Shown here: in pieces, positions 36,257 through 46,203 of the stretch
How the letters are laid out: every line of letters begins with the position of its first letter
Position numbering within the stretch: the first letter of the stretch is position 1
Assembly: GCA_965601475.1 (NCBI GenBank)
Contig: OZ271832.1
Location: 1,612,001-1,676,000 of the forward strand
From: JAWPMT01 sp965601475
GTDB taxonomy: Bacteria; Bacteroidota; Bacteroidia; Cytophagales; Cyclobacteriaceae
Reading direction: 5' to 3'
DNA: 64,000 nucleotides
Notes under the pieces: model-generated
Told to the model about the DNA's origin: nothing
What the model saw: only the letters and a program-made list of their open reading frames with translations
Databases searched by the model: none
Made by a program: the position numbers and the translations under genes

Positions 36257-36709
36257 ATGATCAAAAACGAAACAAACGTTATGAAGACAATCGAAGAGCG
36301 TATCACAAAATCCCTGGCTGTTTCACCTGAACAGGCCTGGGAAGTGATAGGAAGCGTGGGCGGGGTAGATCAGTGGTTTGCCTCCGTGATTAAGACCTGC
36401 CGTGTGGAGAATGGCCAGCGCTTTTGCCAAACCGCAGATGGCATCGACCTGGTCGAGGAGATCCTGGAAGTCAACCATGAAACAAAGACCTTCCGATTCG
36501 CGATACCAGAGCAGGCCATGCTGCCTGTAGAGGACATCAACGAAACGATGACGGTCCGCGACGACGGAAAAGGTAGCGCCATCATTGATTGGTCGGCAAC
36601 ATTCAAAGCCACGCCTGAAAATGGCGAAATAGCCCGGCAAGCCTTCAGAAACCTATGGACCCAGGGCCTGCAGGAAATGGAAACCTACATCAACAAAAAT
36701 CTTTCATGA
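36257..36709 (+). CDS. SRPBCC (START-like) family protein
   Basis: 150 residues, or 142 if the ATG at 36281 is used. The helix-grip fold of the polyketide-cyclase/SRPBCC family is suggested by the N-terminal strand ITKSLAVSPEQAWEVIGSVG, central TADGIDLVEEILEV, and a long C-terminal amphipathic helix ending ETYINKNL. These proteins bind hydrophobic ligands in a deep cavity; the ligand here is unknown. Its stop overlaps the start of the next gene (ATGA). Confidence 0.8.
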   Translation: MIKNETNVMKTIEERITKSLAVSPEQAWEVIGSVGGVDQWFASVIKTCRVENGQRFCQTADGIDLVEEILEVNHETKTFRFAIPEQAMLPVEDINETMTVRDDGKGSAIIDWSATFKATPENGEIARQAFRNLWTQGLQEMETYINKNLS

Positions 36710-37461
36710 ACATGAAGCTATTCACCACGGTGTTAATCACTGTCCTATTGGCTGCGTGCTCAACGAATGGACAAACAAATGACAAAAACGAACAAGTACT
36801 CAAACAAACGAAAATGGACAATCAGCAAATCATCAATGTGGCCTTCTTCTACCTGAAAGACGGTCAGGAAAAGCAATTTGAAAGGCTCAGATCACGTGGA
36901 AACGTATTGCTAGAAAAATACGGCGCCCGCATCGAGCGAGTGGTCAAGCCCACGATGTTGGCCCAAGGCGAACTGGAACTCCCGGATGAAATCCACTTCG
37001 CCGTGTACCCAAATATGGAAGCATTGGAGCGTTTCAATGAGGATCCTGAATTCCTTGCCCTCAAAGAAGAAATCGTGGCACCCTCGGTGGAAAAGATGTA
37101 TGGTTTTGTTACGCAGCAATCGGACTTCCAGTTTGAGCGTGAAATAGGGGACAATAGCAAGACCTATGGCATCGCCTTGGTCTACTTCAAGGATGGTGAT
37201 GAGTACGAACAACAATTCGGACAGTATCACGACGAAGCTTGTGCCATCATCCCTGAGTTTGGGACGCACTTCGAACGATTCCTGGTGCCTTTGGATACCA
37301 AAGGCGAATTGGCGCAACCCAGTGAAATCCATCGCTTCTATTTCGATTCACAGGAGGGCATGCAACAAATGGTAACAGACGAGCGCATGCTGAAGCTCTT
37401 CCCCAAAAGGGATGCTTCACTGGACAACCTCATCTTTATCCTGGGCGAAGCCATGCAGTAG
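36706..37461 (+). CDS. Lipoprotein with two dimeric alpha-beta-barrel-like repeats
   Basis: 251 residues from the ATG at 36706, which overlaps the SRPBCC stop. Lipobox VLLAAC, then a short linker and two related units (about 45-145 and 150-250). Each starts with a strand of the type INVAFFYLKDGQEKQFE / YGIALVYFKDGDEYEQQF, followed by a segment with ERVVKP or ERFLVP and a DEIHF or SEIHRF strand. This layout resembles DUF1330/ABM-type ferredoxin-like barrels duplicated in one chain. It is probably anchored in the envelope. Function is unknown. A hairpin follows. Confidence 0.7.
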   Translation: MNMKLFTTVLITVLLAACSTNGQTNDKNEQVLKQTKMDNQQIINVAFFYLKDGQEKQFERLRSRGNVLLEKYGARIERVVKPTMLAQGELELPDEIHFAVYPNMEALERFNEDPEFLALKEEIVAPSVEKMYGFVTQQSDFQFEREIGDNSKTYGIALVYFKDGDEYEQQFGQYHDEACAIIPEFGTHFERFLVPLDTKGELAQPSEIHRFYFDSQEGMQQMVTDERMLKLFPKRDASLDNLIFILGEAMQ

Positions 37462-37494
37462 CAGAAGGTTTGAACACAATCGTGACTCCCACAG

Positions 37495-37524
37495 ATAGCG
37501 GTAAGATCTTCGGTCTACCGCTAT
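37495..37524 (+). terminator. Stem-loop after the lipoprotein gene
   Basis: ATAGCGGT and ACCGCTAT arms (37495-37502 and 37517-37524) form a stem, extended by AGA/TCT around a small loop after one bulged base. It lies about 33 nt past the stop. No T-run follows. Confidence 0.6.
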
Positions 37525-37640
37525 TCTCATGATACTAGACCTGCCAGGACAATGGAATCTCAGTCCACTTCCTGTTTAATCTAAAAAATCCTATTTCAAC
37601 ACAAAAAATTCATATAAATACATGAACCTAAGTACGCAAA

Positions 37641-38057
37641 ATGCGTTCTTCCCCTAGCACACACACCGTCAACTATTCATCAGTGAACACCCTAGTACCA
37701 GAGTCAGCCCAAGACGAACTCAAGGAAAATACTACATTGGAGTTGTATTGCCTCGCCAGGTCCATTGTGGTGAACCACAATCGGAACTTCCACAATTCCT
37801 GGGATGCGTTAATGCCCATTATCGAGGACATCGAAGCCCTGATCGAAGGAAAGCAACTCGAGCGTCGCATCATCGCAGGCAACTTCTATTTTTCGCTGGG
37901 TACCATCAAAATCCTCTTTGAAGACGGAGAAAGGTATTACGTAGCGCCAAACACCAACAACCGGTTGAAAAACGCCTGGCTTTGCTGTGTAGATTTCGCT
38001 AGCAAATACCTTCATGGAGACTTCGACAAAAAGACGAGCAGAACTTACCGCGTCTAG
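37641..38057 (+). CDS. Hypothetical protein
   Basis: 138 residues, not recognised. There is no signal peptide or membrane helix. The central part is mixed helix and strand (TLELYCLARSIVVNHN, then IIAGNFYFSLGTIKILFEDG), with several aromatic residues and a paired Cys (WLCCVD) near the C-terminus. It stands alone between a terminator and the small His-rich gene. It looks like a real soluble protein by composition, but no function can be given. Confidence 0.5.
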   Translation: MRSSPSTHTVNYSSVNTLVPESAQDELKENTTLELYCLARSIVVNHNRNFHNSWDALMPIIEDIEALIEGKQLERRIIAGNFYFSLGTIKILFEDGERYYVAPNTNNRLKNAWLCCVDFASKYLHGDFDKKTSRTYRV

Positions 38058-38227
38058 GTCATGGAGGAGTAATTGCTCTCCACTTATTGGGTAAGCATCC
38101 ATTCACCCACAGGCTTTCTGATCAAAGTCAAGTCCATCGCTAACTGTTGTTCTTGCAGTGAAGGCGCATAATAGCTTTGTTTGGCCCAGCATGACCATGA
38201 AGGTTTCTCTGACCTTCGATACGCACA

Positions 38228-38593
38228 GTGAAGACGCTCAAAGACATTTCTCTTCTGCTGGCTGGGAGCCTATTCTTCCTTCACACGATCATTCCGCATC
38301 AGCATCACTCGGAGATGTCGCCAGACCAGCATCTGGAGCAACACCAGCAAGCCGATGACCTCTTTGACTTTTTGCAACTGGTCTTTCACATAGACCTGGG
38401 CAATGATCATCTGGAGCATTATACTGCCACCCAGGGTTATTGCGACCTGCAGCACTTTGCGGAGGTCGAGGTGCTCCCCACATTTGCTGACCAGGATTTG
38501 CCGATAGCCACCTTTGGCCCAGTCCAGGTTACTCACCCCCATCGGGTTGTCTTGCAATCTCTCAGGTTTAGGGGACCTCCTGAAGCGGTTTAG
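38228..38593 (+). CDS. Small secreted His-rich protein with C-terminal RGPP motif
   Basis: 121 residues from a GTG start. Signal-like N-terminus (LKDISLLLAGSLFFLH), then a His-rich stretch (IIPHQHHSEMSPDQHLEQHQ) and further His pairs. It ends SLRFRGPPEAV. It is 47 nt upstream of the RND pump gene, so a periplasmic metal-binding role linked to the pump is likely but unproven. The secreted protein at 54186-54500 shares the hydrophobic start, His residues and the RGPP ending. Confidence 0.6.
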   Translation: MKTLKDISLLLAGSLFFLHTIIPHQHHSEMSPDQHLEQHQQADDLFDFLQLVFHIDLGNDHLEHYTATQGYCDLQHFAEVEVLPTFADQDLPIATFGPVQVTHPHRVVLQSLRFRGPPEAV

Positions 38594-38640
38594 ACGCCCT
38601 TTTTCTGTCCTGCAAGGACAACCTCTAAACCCTTTGAATC

Positions 38641-41600
38641 ATGCTTGAAAGAATCATACGGCTCAGCCTTGACAACAAGCTCGCCATTCTACTGCTGACA
38701 GTAGCAATCATAGCTTACGGTCTTTACGCCATTACCAAAATATCCATCGGTGCTGTACCTGACGTCACCAACAATCAGGTACAGGTGATCACCACTTCAC
38801 GCAACCTCTCCACCGCGGACATCGAGAAGTACATCACCTACCCTGTGGAGCTGGAAATGGCCAACCTGCCTGGTGTGAAAGAGATACGCTCCATTTCGAA
38901 GTTTGGCCTATCTGTGGTCACAGTCGTCTTCGAAGACCGCATGGGGACCTATCTCCCTCGCCAGCTCATTGCTGAGAAAATAAAAACCGCTTCCGGAAAC
39001 ATTCCCGAATCCTTTGGTACTCCTACCATCGGTCCCATATCGACAGGCTTGGGCGAGATATACCAATACACCCTGGAGGTAGACTCTGCCTACAAGGACC
39101 AATACACAACGACGGAATTGCGAACCATTCAGGATTGGATTGTGAAACGCCAGCTATCCGGCATCCCTGGTGTTGTGGAGGTCAACACATGGGGTGGGCA
39201 CCTGAAGCAGCTTGAAGTGACCATCAATCCGGAGCGTCTCAAAGCCCTCAATCTTTCGATGCACCAGGTATTCCAGGCTTTGGCCATGAACAACAGCATC
39301 GCTGGCGGGGGCTACATCGAGAAAGACGATCAGGCCTATTTCATTCGCGGTGAAGGTGCAGTCTCCAGTCTTGCAGACATAGGCCATATTGTAGTAGATG
39401 TCCGGGAGGGCATCCCCATCTATGTCAAAGACATCGCAGAAGTAAACACGGGCTTTGCGACGCGCTTTGGTGCCATCACCGGGAATGGTGAGGGTGAGAA
39501 AGTCCTTGGGCAGGTAATGATGCTAAAGGGTGCCAATGTCAAGGAAGTGATCACGGCAGTGAAAGCGCGCGTCAATACCATTCAAAGCACCTTGCCTCCA
39601 GGCATCACCATCAATGGATTCCTGGAAAGAAGTGAACTCATCGGCAGGACTACACACACCATCACCGAAAACCTGATCCTTGGGTGCCTCATCGTCATAT
39701 TTGCTGTGATCCTCTTATTAGGAGACATCAGGACCGGGTTGATCATTGCCTCCGTCATACCCATCAGCCTGCTTTTTGCCATCTCACTGATGTATCTCTT
39801 CGGTGTGGATGCCAACCTCATGAGCATGGGAGCCATAGATTTTGGGATTATCATTGACGGGAGCATCATCATTGTGGAATATGTCGTTTACCAGATACAA
39901 AGGCGGCATTCAGAGATCTCCGGGCTACCACAGAATGAAAGACAGCCCGTCATTGACAAAATCACCTTCGAGGCTTCTTCCAAGATGATGCATTCGGCAT
40001 TCTTCGGACAGCTGATCATCATCATCGTGTTCATTCCCATTCTGACACTGCGAGGTGTGGAAGGAAAGATGTTCATCCCCATGGCCATGACTTTTTGCTT
40101 TGCCCTGCTGGGTGCCATGCTCCTATGTGTCACATATGTTCCGGTCATTACGACGTACCTGGCTCGGGCCAGAAGTCAGACGCACAATTGGTCAGACAAG
40201 TTCATCACCCAGCTACAGAGCATATACCAACCTTTACTGACCTGGGCCTTGGATTACCGGAAGACGGTACTGGTTTTTGCCGCAGCGTTGCTACTTGGGG
40301 CATTTTTCATCTTCACCCGTCTCGGTGGTGAATTTGTGCCCACCTTGGACGAAGGAGATTTTGTCATCCAACCAGTCCTGGAGACCGGTACCTCGCTCAG
40401 TAAGACCATCGAGATCACCACAGCCATTGAGCGGGTAATCAAGCAATTTCCGGAAGTGGAGCAGGTCGTCACCCGCATTGGTGCAGCAGAGATCCCCACT
40501 GATCCGATGTCGATGGAGGAAACGGATGTCATCATTACCCTACAGCCAAAGTCGGCCTGGACCTCAGCCAACAGCAAAAATGCGTTGGCAGACCTGATCA
40601 AGGCAGAGCTCATTCGGCAAATCCCGAATGTCGACTATGAGTTCACTCAACCCATCGAGATGCGATTCAACGAGTTGATCACAGGCGTTCGCGCCGACCT
40701 GGCCATCAAAGTATATGGAGAAGACCTGCACATCCTTACCACAAAAGCGGAAGCAATCCGGGAGCTTATCACCCCTATCGAAGGGGCATCCGACATCACG
40801 ATCGAGAAAGTGGAAGGGCTACCACAAATGCTCGTAGATTATGATCGTAGCAAAATTGCGCGCTATGGATTGAATATTTCGGATGTAAATGACGTGATTA
40901 CTGCAGGATTCGCAGGAACGGCCGCCGGTAGCATTTTCGAAGGAGAGCGCAAGTTTGACCTGGTACTGCGGTATGGAGAGGGTTTTCGCCAAGACCTGAA
41001 CGACATCAAAAATGCCACCATCACAAATGCTCATGGCCTTCAGATCCCGCTTAAGGAGCTAGCCAATATCCGCTACACTGAGGGGCCGGCCAAAATCTCC
41101 CGGGACAACACACAAAGACGAATCGTGGTGGGCGTGAACATCAGGAATCGCGACATGGAATCGGTGGTGAAAGACGCTCAGCGACTGATTGAAGCAAACA
41201 TCACCTTGCCCGTGGGCTATACCATCTCCTATGGTGGCCAATTCGAGAACCTCAGAAACGCCCGGGAACGCCTGACCTTCGCTGTGCCCCTGGCGCTATT
41301 GCTCATTTTCAGCATGCTTTTCTTCGCTTTCAGGTCGATCAAAGAAGCGCTATTGGTATTTACAGCCATCCCTCTCGCCGCCATTGGTGGGGTATTGCTG
41401 ATGTGGATCAGAGGGCTGCCATTTAGTATCTCGGCGGGGGTTGGCTTCATTGCTTTGTTCGGTATCGCCGTATTGAATGGGATCGTGCTCATAGCCCACT
41501 ACAAGTCTTTGTTGCATACCTCCTCAACCGCCAACCTCAAAGACATCATCATCGAAGGCACCAAACAACGCATGCGTCCGGTCTTACTGACAGCATCAGC

Positions 41601-42966
41601 GGCGGCCCTGGGCTTTTTGCCAATGGCCGTTTCTACCTCGGCAGGGGCCGAAGTGCAGCGACCATTGGCAACCGTGGTCATCGGTGGCTTAATTACGGCA
41701 ACACTCTTGACACTGCTGGTCCTTCCTACGCTGTACTACCTCACCAGGGATTTCCAAACAAAAATCAAATTCAGGCCCAAAGCCATGGTTATCAGCCTCT
41801 TGCTGCTGACACCAATATGCGGCCTGACGCAAGGAAACCCCATGACGCTCGAGGAAGTCACAGCCATAGGCAAGGCCAACAACCTGACGCTCAAAGCCAA
41901 AGCTCTGGAGGTGAAACAAAGCGAATTGAAAGTGAAAACAGCCTTCGACCTGAACAACACGCAGGTCTACTATAGCTACGACGAAAACAACATTGCACCA
42001 AATGACAACGCCTTGAATGTTTGGGGTGTAGGTCAGGTTTTTGAATTTCCAATCACCACAATACAGGAGAAAAAACTCTTGAAAAGACAAAGCGAGCTGA
42101 GTAGGGAGGAATATGATATGCAGGAACGGATCTTGGAAAATGACATCAGAAAGGCTTTTTATACACTGGCCTACCACAAGGCCCTCCTGCGGGAAATCCA
42201 AGCCCTTGACAGCCTGATAGACAGGTTTGCTCATGCCGCCAAAAGGAGATTTGAACTTGGCGAAGTGGACTATGTATCGTACTTGTCTGCGGTGAATCAT
42301 CAGGAACAGATCCATCTGGACCTATTGAAAACTGAAAAGAACACCATGAGGTCATATCTCGAACTCAGGAAGCTACTGCTTACAGAACAGGAGTTTGACA
42401 TAGAATACAGTGCGTTTTTCACTACTCCTACACTCATAATGGATACCGCATCCTACCTGGGCCAGGCCTACTATAGAATGCAGGAACTTACTGCTGACCA
42501 GGCCTTTAGACATCAAAAAAGCAAATACGCGCCCGAAATACAACTGGAGCTCTTCACGGGAAGTAACGGATCCACTTCCACCTATTACAACGGGATCCAA
42601 ATCGGGCTGGGTTTGCCTCTCTTCTCAAGTAGTCAGCGCGTTGGAAGCCAGGTCATGAAGTTGGAGCAGGAAAAAACCACACTGCGCTCAGAAAACTACG
42701 AAGTGCAAATGCGATATGCCGTCGAGCAACTCATGGAGCAGATCGACTACCTGAGCAGGGAGATCAGCTATTTCAATGCCACGGGAAAGGCACTCAATGA
42801 AAAACTGATAGACGCGGCCACGAAGAGCTATGAACATGGAGAAATCGGCGCTTTCCAGTTCACCCAAATATTTGAACAAAGCAGAGACCTCAAAACGCAG
42901 TATCTGTCAACGTTGCACAGCTATCATTTGAAGTCAAGCGAATTAAGACACTTAACCAATCAATAA
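38641..42966 (+). CDS. CusA/CzcA-type heavy-metal RND pump fused to a TolC-like outer-membrane channel
   Basis: 1441 residues. Residues 1-1040 are an inner-membrane RND transporter with 12 membrane helices. TM4 carries the proton-relay acids in DFGIIIDGSIIIVE, as in CzcA. Around residue 1049 a new Met-led hydrophobic stretch (VISLLLLTPICGLTQG) resembles a signal peptide, followed by a TolC/OEP coiled-coil domain (about 1065-1440; MTLEEVTAIGKANNLTLKAK). The reading frame is continuous. It should export divalent metal ions (Zn, Co, Cd) or Cu/Ag. Similar fusions are known in Bacteroidota. The adaptor gene follows by 1 nt. Confidence 0.93.
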   Translation: MLERIIRLSLDNKLAILLLTVAIIAYGLYAITKISIGAVPDVTNNQVQVITTSRNLSTADIEKYITYPVELEMANLPGVKEIRSISKFGLSVVTVVFEDRMGTYLPRQLIAEKIKTASGNIPESFGTPTIGPISTGLGEIYQYTLEVDSAYKDQYTTTELRTIQDWIVKRQLSGIPGVVEVNTWGGHLKQLEVTINPERLKALNLSMHQVFQALAMNNSIAGGGYIEKDDQAYFIRGEGAVSSLADIGHIVVDVREGIPIYVKDIAEVNTGFATRFGAITGNGEGEKVLGQVMMLKGANVKEVITAVKARVNTIQSTLPPGITINGFLERSELIGRTTHTITENLILGCLIVIFAVILLLGDIRTGLIIASVIPISLLFAISLMYLFGVDANLMSMGAIDFGIIIDGSIIIVEYVVYQIQRRHSEISGLPQNERQPVIDKITFEASSKMMHSAFFGQLIIIIVFIPILTLRGVEGKMFIPMAMTFCFALLGAMLLCVTYVPVITTYLARARSQTHNWSDKFITQLQSIYQPLLTWALDYRKTVLVFAAALLLGAFFIFTRLGGEFVPTLDEGDFVIQPVLETGTSLSKTIEITTAIERVIKQFPEVEQVVTRIGAAEIPTDPMSMEETDVIITLQPKSAWTSANSKNALADLIKAELIRQIPNVDYEFTQPIEMRFNELITGVRADLAIKVYGEDLHILTTKAEAIRELITPIEGASDITIEKVEGLPQMLVDYDRSKIARYGLNISDVNDVITAGFAGTAAGSIFEGERKFDLVLRYGEGFRQDLNDIKNATITNAHGLQIPLKELANIRYTEGPAKISRDNTQRRIVVGVNIRNRDMESVVKDAQRLIEANITLPVGYTISYGGQFENLRNARERLTFAVPLALLLIFSMLFFAFRSIKEALLVFTAIPLAAIGGVLLMWIRGLPFSISAGVGFIALFGIAVLNGIVLIAHYKSLLHTSSTANLKDIIIEGTKQRMRPVLLTASAAALGFLPMAVSTSAGAEVQRPLATVVIGGLITATLLTLLVLPTLYYLTRDFQTKIKFRPKAMVISLLLLTPICGLTQGNPMTLEEVTAIGKANNLTLKAKALEVKQSELKVKTAFDLNNTQVYYSYDENNIAPNDNALNVWGVGQVFEFPITTIQEKKLLKRQSELSREEYDMQERILENDIRKAFYTLAYHKALLREIQALDSLIDRFAHAAKRRFELGEVDYVSYLSAVNHQEQIHLDLLKTEKNTMRSYLELRKLLLTEQEFDIEYSAFFTTPTLIMDTASYLGQAYYRMQELTADQAFRHQKSKYAPEIQLELFTGSNGSTSTYYNGIQIGLGLPLFSSSQRVGSQVMKLEQEKTTLRSENYEVQMRYAVEQLMEQIDYLSREISYFNATGKALNEKLIDAATKSYEHGEIGAFQFTQIFEQSRDLKTQYLSTLHSYHLKSSELRHLTNQ

Positions 42967-42967
42967 G

Positions 42968-43849
42968 ATGAAAACTCATTTTATCCTGCTAACCATTTGT
43001 GCACTGGCAGCCTGTCAGGACCAGGCACAGCCAGAGCAAGTGCAAAAACCAGTGGATTTGGCTTCGGTGACTTCGGCAGTGCTGGATGAACCACCAGCCT
43101 CCGATGGAGGTAATCCAATATCCATCCAGGGGATTGTGGATGTGCCGCCCAACCAGCATGTGAGCATTCAGCCATTCTTCCAAGGCTATGCAACTGACAT
43201 ACAGGTGATAGAGGGCAGTAAGGTGAAAAAAGGAGCCTTGCTCTTTCGGCTGAAGAACCCTGAGTTTGTTATGATCCAAAGGGACTATCTCACCTATAAA
43301 GCACAGGTAAAATACCTGAGCCAGGACCTCGAACGAAAGCAAACCCTAAATACCGAGCAAATAACGGCAGATCAGGTATTGCAGGAGACGCAAATGAAAT
43401 ATGACATTGCCAGAGCCAACCTGGAAACCAGCCGCAAAATGCTGTCTTTGATGAATCTGGACCCCGAATCAATCCGGCCGGACCAACTCTTTGACGCCAT
43501 CAACATTTTTGCACCCATCTCCGGTCATGTGGACGAACTGAGTATCCTTTCAGGGGAATTTGTAGGGAAGAACAGGGAAGTGGCCAGCATCATCAACACC
43601 TCGCACATTCACCTCGAGTTGAGGATTTTCGAGAAGGACCTCACCCGGGTGCAGGAGGGGCAGCAAATCACTTTCAGAATCCCGGAGTTAAACCACCGGA
43701 CTTACCAGGCAGTGATCTATCTAATTGGAAAATCGATTGATCCTGAGACACGCATGGTCCATGTCCACGCCCATTTGATAGACGAAGAACTGGAACTAAT
43801 ACCTGGGATGTTCGTGGAGGCAGTGATTGAGAGCGCAGCTATGGAATGA
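42968..43849 (+). CDS. RND efflux periplasmic adaptor (CusB/CzcB-like lipoprotein)
   Basis: 293 residues, shorter than usual adaptors. Lipoprotein signal with LAAC (Cys near residue 16). Then a barrel-sandwich half motif (VSIQPFFQGYATDIQVIEGS, VKKGALLFRLKNPEF), an alpha-hairpin (105-160), the second lipoyl half (INIFAPISGHVDELSILSGE) and a beta-barrel domain (HLELRIFEKDLTRVQEGQ). It bridges the RND pump and its fused channel across the periplasm. The C-terminal membrane-proximal domain is shortened. Confidence 0.92.
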   Translation: MKTHFILLTICALAACQDQAQPEQVQKPVDLASVTSAVLDEPPASDGGNPISIQGIVDVPPNQHVSIQPFFQGYATDIQVIEGSKVKKGALLFRLKNPEFVMIQRDYLTYKAQVKYLSQDLERKQTLNTEQITADQVLQETQMKYDIARANLETSRKMLSLMNLDPESIRPDQLFDAINIFAPISGHVDELSILSGEFVGKNREVASIINTSHIHLELRIFEKDLTRVQEGQQITFRIPELNHRTYQAVIYLIGKSIDPETRMVHVHAHLIDEELELIPGMFVEAVIESAAME

Positions 43850-44053
43850 TTGGCCTAAATGGCTCAACGACTTCAATATTGCGCAGAGTTCTGGCGCTCT
43901 TGGGAATCTGCCTATCCATGTTGGCAAATTCCTGTACTTACCAGCTGATCGAAAGTGCATAATCCGGTTGTCCGTTTTTTACAACGGAAGCGAATCCGCT
44001 TGGGGCGTTTAACACCTTGAACCCGAACCATACGCCTTCTTCAGGCCCCGACC
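43850..44053. other. Intergenic region with two small hairpins
   Basis: 204 bases after the adaptor gene. Two small stem-loops are visible: TCCGTT/AACGGA near 43970-43987 and AAGCG/CGCTT at 43988-44001. They may end the efflux transcript, but there is no T-run. No gene seen. Confidence 0.4.
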
Positions 44054-44914
44054 ATGAAAAAACCAACCTTACTATGCTGCTTCTTTGCTTGTCAATCCTT
44101 GGTGTTGATGGCACAAAAGACACCACAACTTGTAGCCCCTGGCACCGTTTCCACCCCTGCACCAGAGTACTGTACGACACTTAGCCCTGATGGAACAACC
44201 CTGTATTTCGTCCGGGAGATGACCAATGGCAATGACGCCATCATGCAATCCCAATGGACGGACCAGGGTTGGGGGGTGCCCACCGTGACGAGCTTCAGCG
44301 GCACTTTCTCCGATACAGACCCAATGCTGAGTCCCGACGGCAATACCTTCTATTTCATGACCAACCGTAATAGGATGCAAGATGGCTGGCAAGACTATGA
44401 CATCTGGATATCTAAAAAACAGGAAGATCAGTGGCAGGCGCCCACCCGGCTGCCAGACTTCATCAACACTTCATTCACCGAGGGCTTTCCGTCAGTAACC
44501 AGCGAAGGTCACCTCTATTTTTTCCGATCCAATGGTCCGGGGCATAGCGAACAGGACATCTGGTATGCCAGGAAGGTAGGTGGAGGCTTTGATACGCCCG
44601 CCAAATTGCCCAATGGCATCAATACAGAGAAGTGGGATGGGCACCCGTTTGTGAGTCCGGACGAAACATTCCTCATCTTCTATTCCAGTGGCCGCGAGGA
44701 TGGTTATGGGCGATGTGACCTCTACATCAGCTATCGAACAGATGGCGTTTGGAGTGAACCAAAGAACCTGGGAGACCTCATCAATACGGAGGTCTGCGAG
44801 ATGGTCCCCTATGTCTCTCCTGACAAAAGCACACTGTACTTTTCGAGGATAGAAGATGGCACACGCAACATCTATCAGATATCATTTCAGGAAGTGCTAA
44901 AATCCCAGCCTTAA
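44054..44914 (+). CDS. Secreted WD40-like (PD40/TolB-type) beta-propeller protein
   Basis: 286 residues. Signal peptide (LLCCFFACQSLVLMAQ), then repeats of the PD40 type with the hallmark LSPDGTTLYF, LSPDGNTFYF, VSPDETFLIF and VSPDKSTLYF, spaced about 50-60 residues apart. This gives a propeller of about five blades in the periplasm or outer-membrane layer. Such proteins are binding scaffolds; the partner is unknown. Its last four bases overlap the 3' end of the convergent AraC gene. Confidence 0.82.
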   Translation: MKKPTLLCCFFACQSLVLMAQKTPQLVAPGTVSTPAPEYCTTLSPDGTTLYFVREMTNGNDAIMQSQWTDQGWGVPTVTSFSGTFSDTDPMLSPDGNTFYFMTNRNRMQDGWQDYDIWISKKQEDQWQAPTRLPDFINTSFTEGFPSVTSEGHLYFFRSNGPGHSEQDIWYARKVGGGFDTPAKLPNGINTEKWDGHPFVSPDETFLIFYSSGREDGYGRCDLYISYRTDGVWSEPKNLGDLINTEVCEMVPYVSPDKSTLYFSRIEDGTRNIYQISFQEVLKSQP

Positions 44915-45747
44915 GGTACACACAAGTCACTGGCGCGGTCCTCGAGAAACACCTGATCGATATTTCCTAATTGGGTCATGAACTGAGCTGGGCTTTGCCG
45001 TGTGATGAGTTTGAAGTCCCGAATCAAATGTGGTGCATCATAGTAGTGCAGGGACCTGGCAGCCTGACGCAGGGACTTCCCCGCGTTGAGCTGCTTCACC
45101 AGTCGCTTAGCTCGCTTAATCTTGATAAAATCAATAGGCCTGTATCCCGTCTTGTCGATGAAGTTTCTTCTGAAGTTCCGCTCACTCATGCACACCGATT
45201 GCGCCAGTTCTGAAACCGAGATACCCATATGCTGATCGATCTGGCGACATGCCATGGCAATTCGATCCATGTTGTATTGATCCTGCTGATTCAACTGCTT
45301 CAGCAAAAAGCCCTCAACAAGGTCCCTTATGCACTCAATGTCGTTGATGGTTCGAAGTCGGTCCACGAGCTCATCCAGCGCTACACCAAAAACATCCGTC
45401 GCATCGGGCGCATCCTGAGCGATATCTCCAAGTTTATCCTTGACAAATAGGGCAGAATACCCGGGCTGAAAAATAACGCTCACCATTCGGGTATTGACTG
45501 GGTACAAGGCTCGGAATGAATTCCGGTACCCTCCTATTAGGTTAGCACCTGACTGGATCCCGTCATGATGCTGATCAAGAAACCTGATGGGTGCCGATAG
45601 GTTTAGGATCAGATCAAAAGTGCCATCTGGCAAATGCGACCTCAGCACCTCTTCCCCTTGATCCGGACTGGATGACATGAGGTAGATGGACTTGATCTCT
45701 TTCAAGAATATCCGCGGTCTGGTTTTTTGGACTTGAAAGTGCGCCAT
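44911..45747 (-). CDS. AraC family transcriptional regulator
   Basis: 278 residues. An N-terminal effector domain of about 165 residues of the DUF6597 type (LPDGTFDLILNLSAPIRFLD, PVNTRMVSVIFQPGYSALF) is followed by two HTH units (GISVSELAQSVCMSERNFRR and SLRQAARSLHYYDAPHLIRD). The ATG at 45747 opens the frame. The gene is convergent with the propeller gene and divergent from the signalling locus, which is a possible target. Confidence 0.88.
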   Translation of the reverse strand: MAHFQVQKTRPRIFLKEIKSIYLMSSSPDQGEEVLRSHLPDGTFDLILNLSAPIRFLDQHHDGIQSGANLIGGYRNSFRALYPVNTRMVSVIFQPGYSALFVKDKLGDIAQDAPDATDVFGVALDELVDRLRTINDIECIRDLVEGFLLKQLNQQDQYNMDRIAMACRQIDQHMGISVSELAQSVCMSERNFRRNFIDKTGYRPIDFIKIKRAKRLVKQLNAGKSLRQAARSLHYYDAPHLIRDFKLITRQSPAQFMTQLGNIDQVFLEDRASDLCVP

Positions 45748-46203
45748 GCTATTCCTCCTCTACCAACAAGCTTCGGGTAAAATACATGTATATTGTTTAC
45801 GGTTTATTCCCGCATCTGTTGGCCTGAGCTGGTGGCTACAGCCGGTTCGACATTCATCTCATCGTTTGTCTCTGCTCCGAACCAAACTCTGCCCATTTTC
45901 AGCAGTTCATCGAAGTTTGTTCCAATTAATCGATTGATAATGTTGCATTTTTCCCATATCTAGGTACTTTCGTTGGAGAACCTCGCTATGCATGTCGGAA
46001 GTATTACTTCCTGGATACTCCTTGACCAGGAACCCGATGCATAGACCTAACAGCGCCAAGACCCCCCCTCATATTTTGACAATCCTGCCCCTAATCAGGG
46101 CAATTCAGCAGCTCTTCCCTACAGGCACTAATCACCTCCAGCCTTTGCATTCCCCCATTTTTTCGTATAGCAACCATTTTTCTAATACCGTCAAAGACCA
46201 TTT
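45748..46203. other. Long intergenic region upstream of the signalling locus
   Basis: 456 bases between divergent genes. One promoter candidate for the plus strand is listed at 45942-45972. A 74-codon frame from 45992 overlaps the kinase start and is not protein-like, so it is not called as a gene. No repeats or hairpins stand out. Confidence 0.45.
45942..45972 (+). promoter_or_regulatory. Candidate promoter for the PAS signalling locus
   Basis: GTTG ending at 45945 and TACTTTCG at 45965-45972 are 19 nt apart and match the Bacteroidota -33/-7 pattern (TTTG, TAnnTTTG) with one mismatch in each box. It would give a leader of about 225 nt before the histidine kinase. Not verified. Confidence 0.4.
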
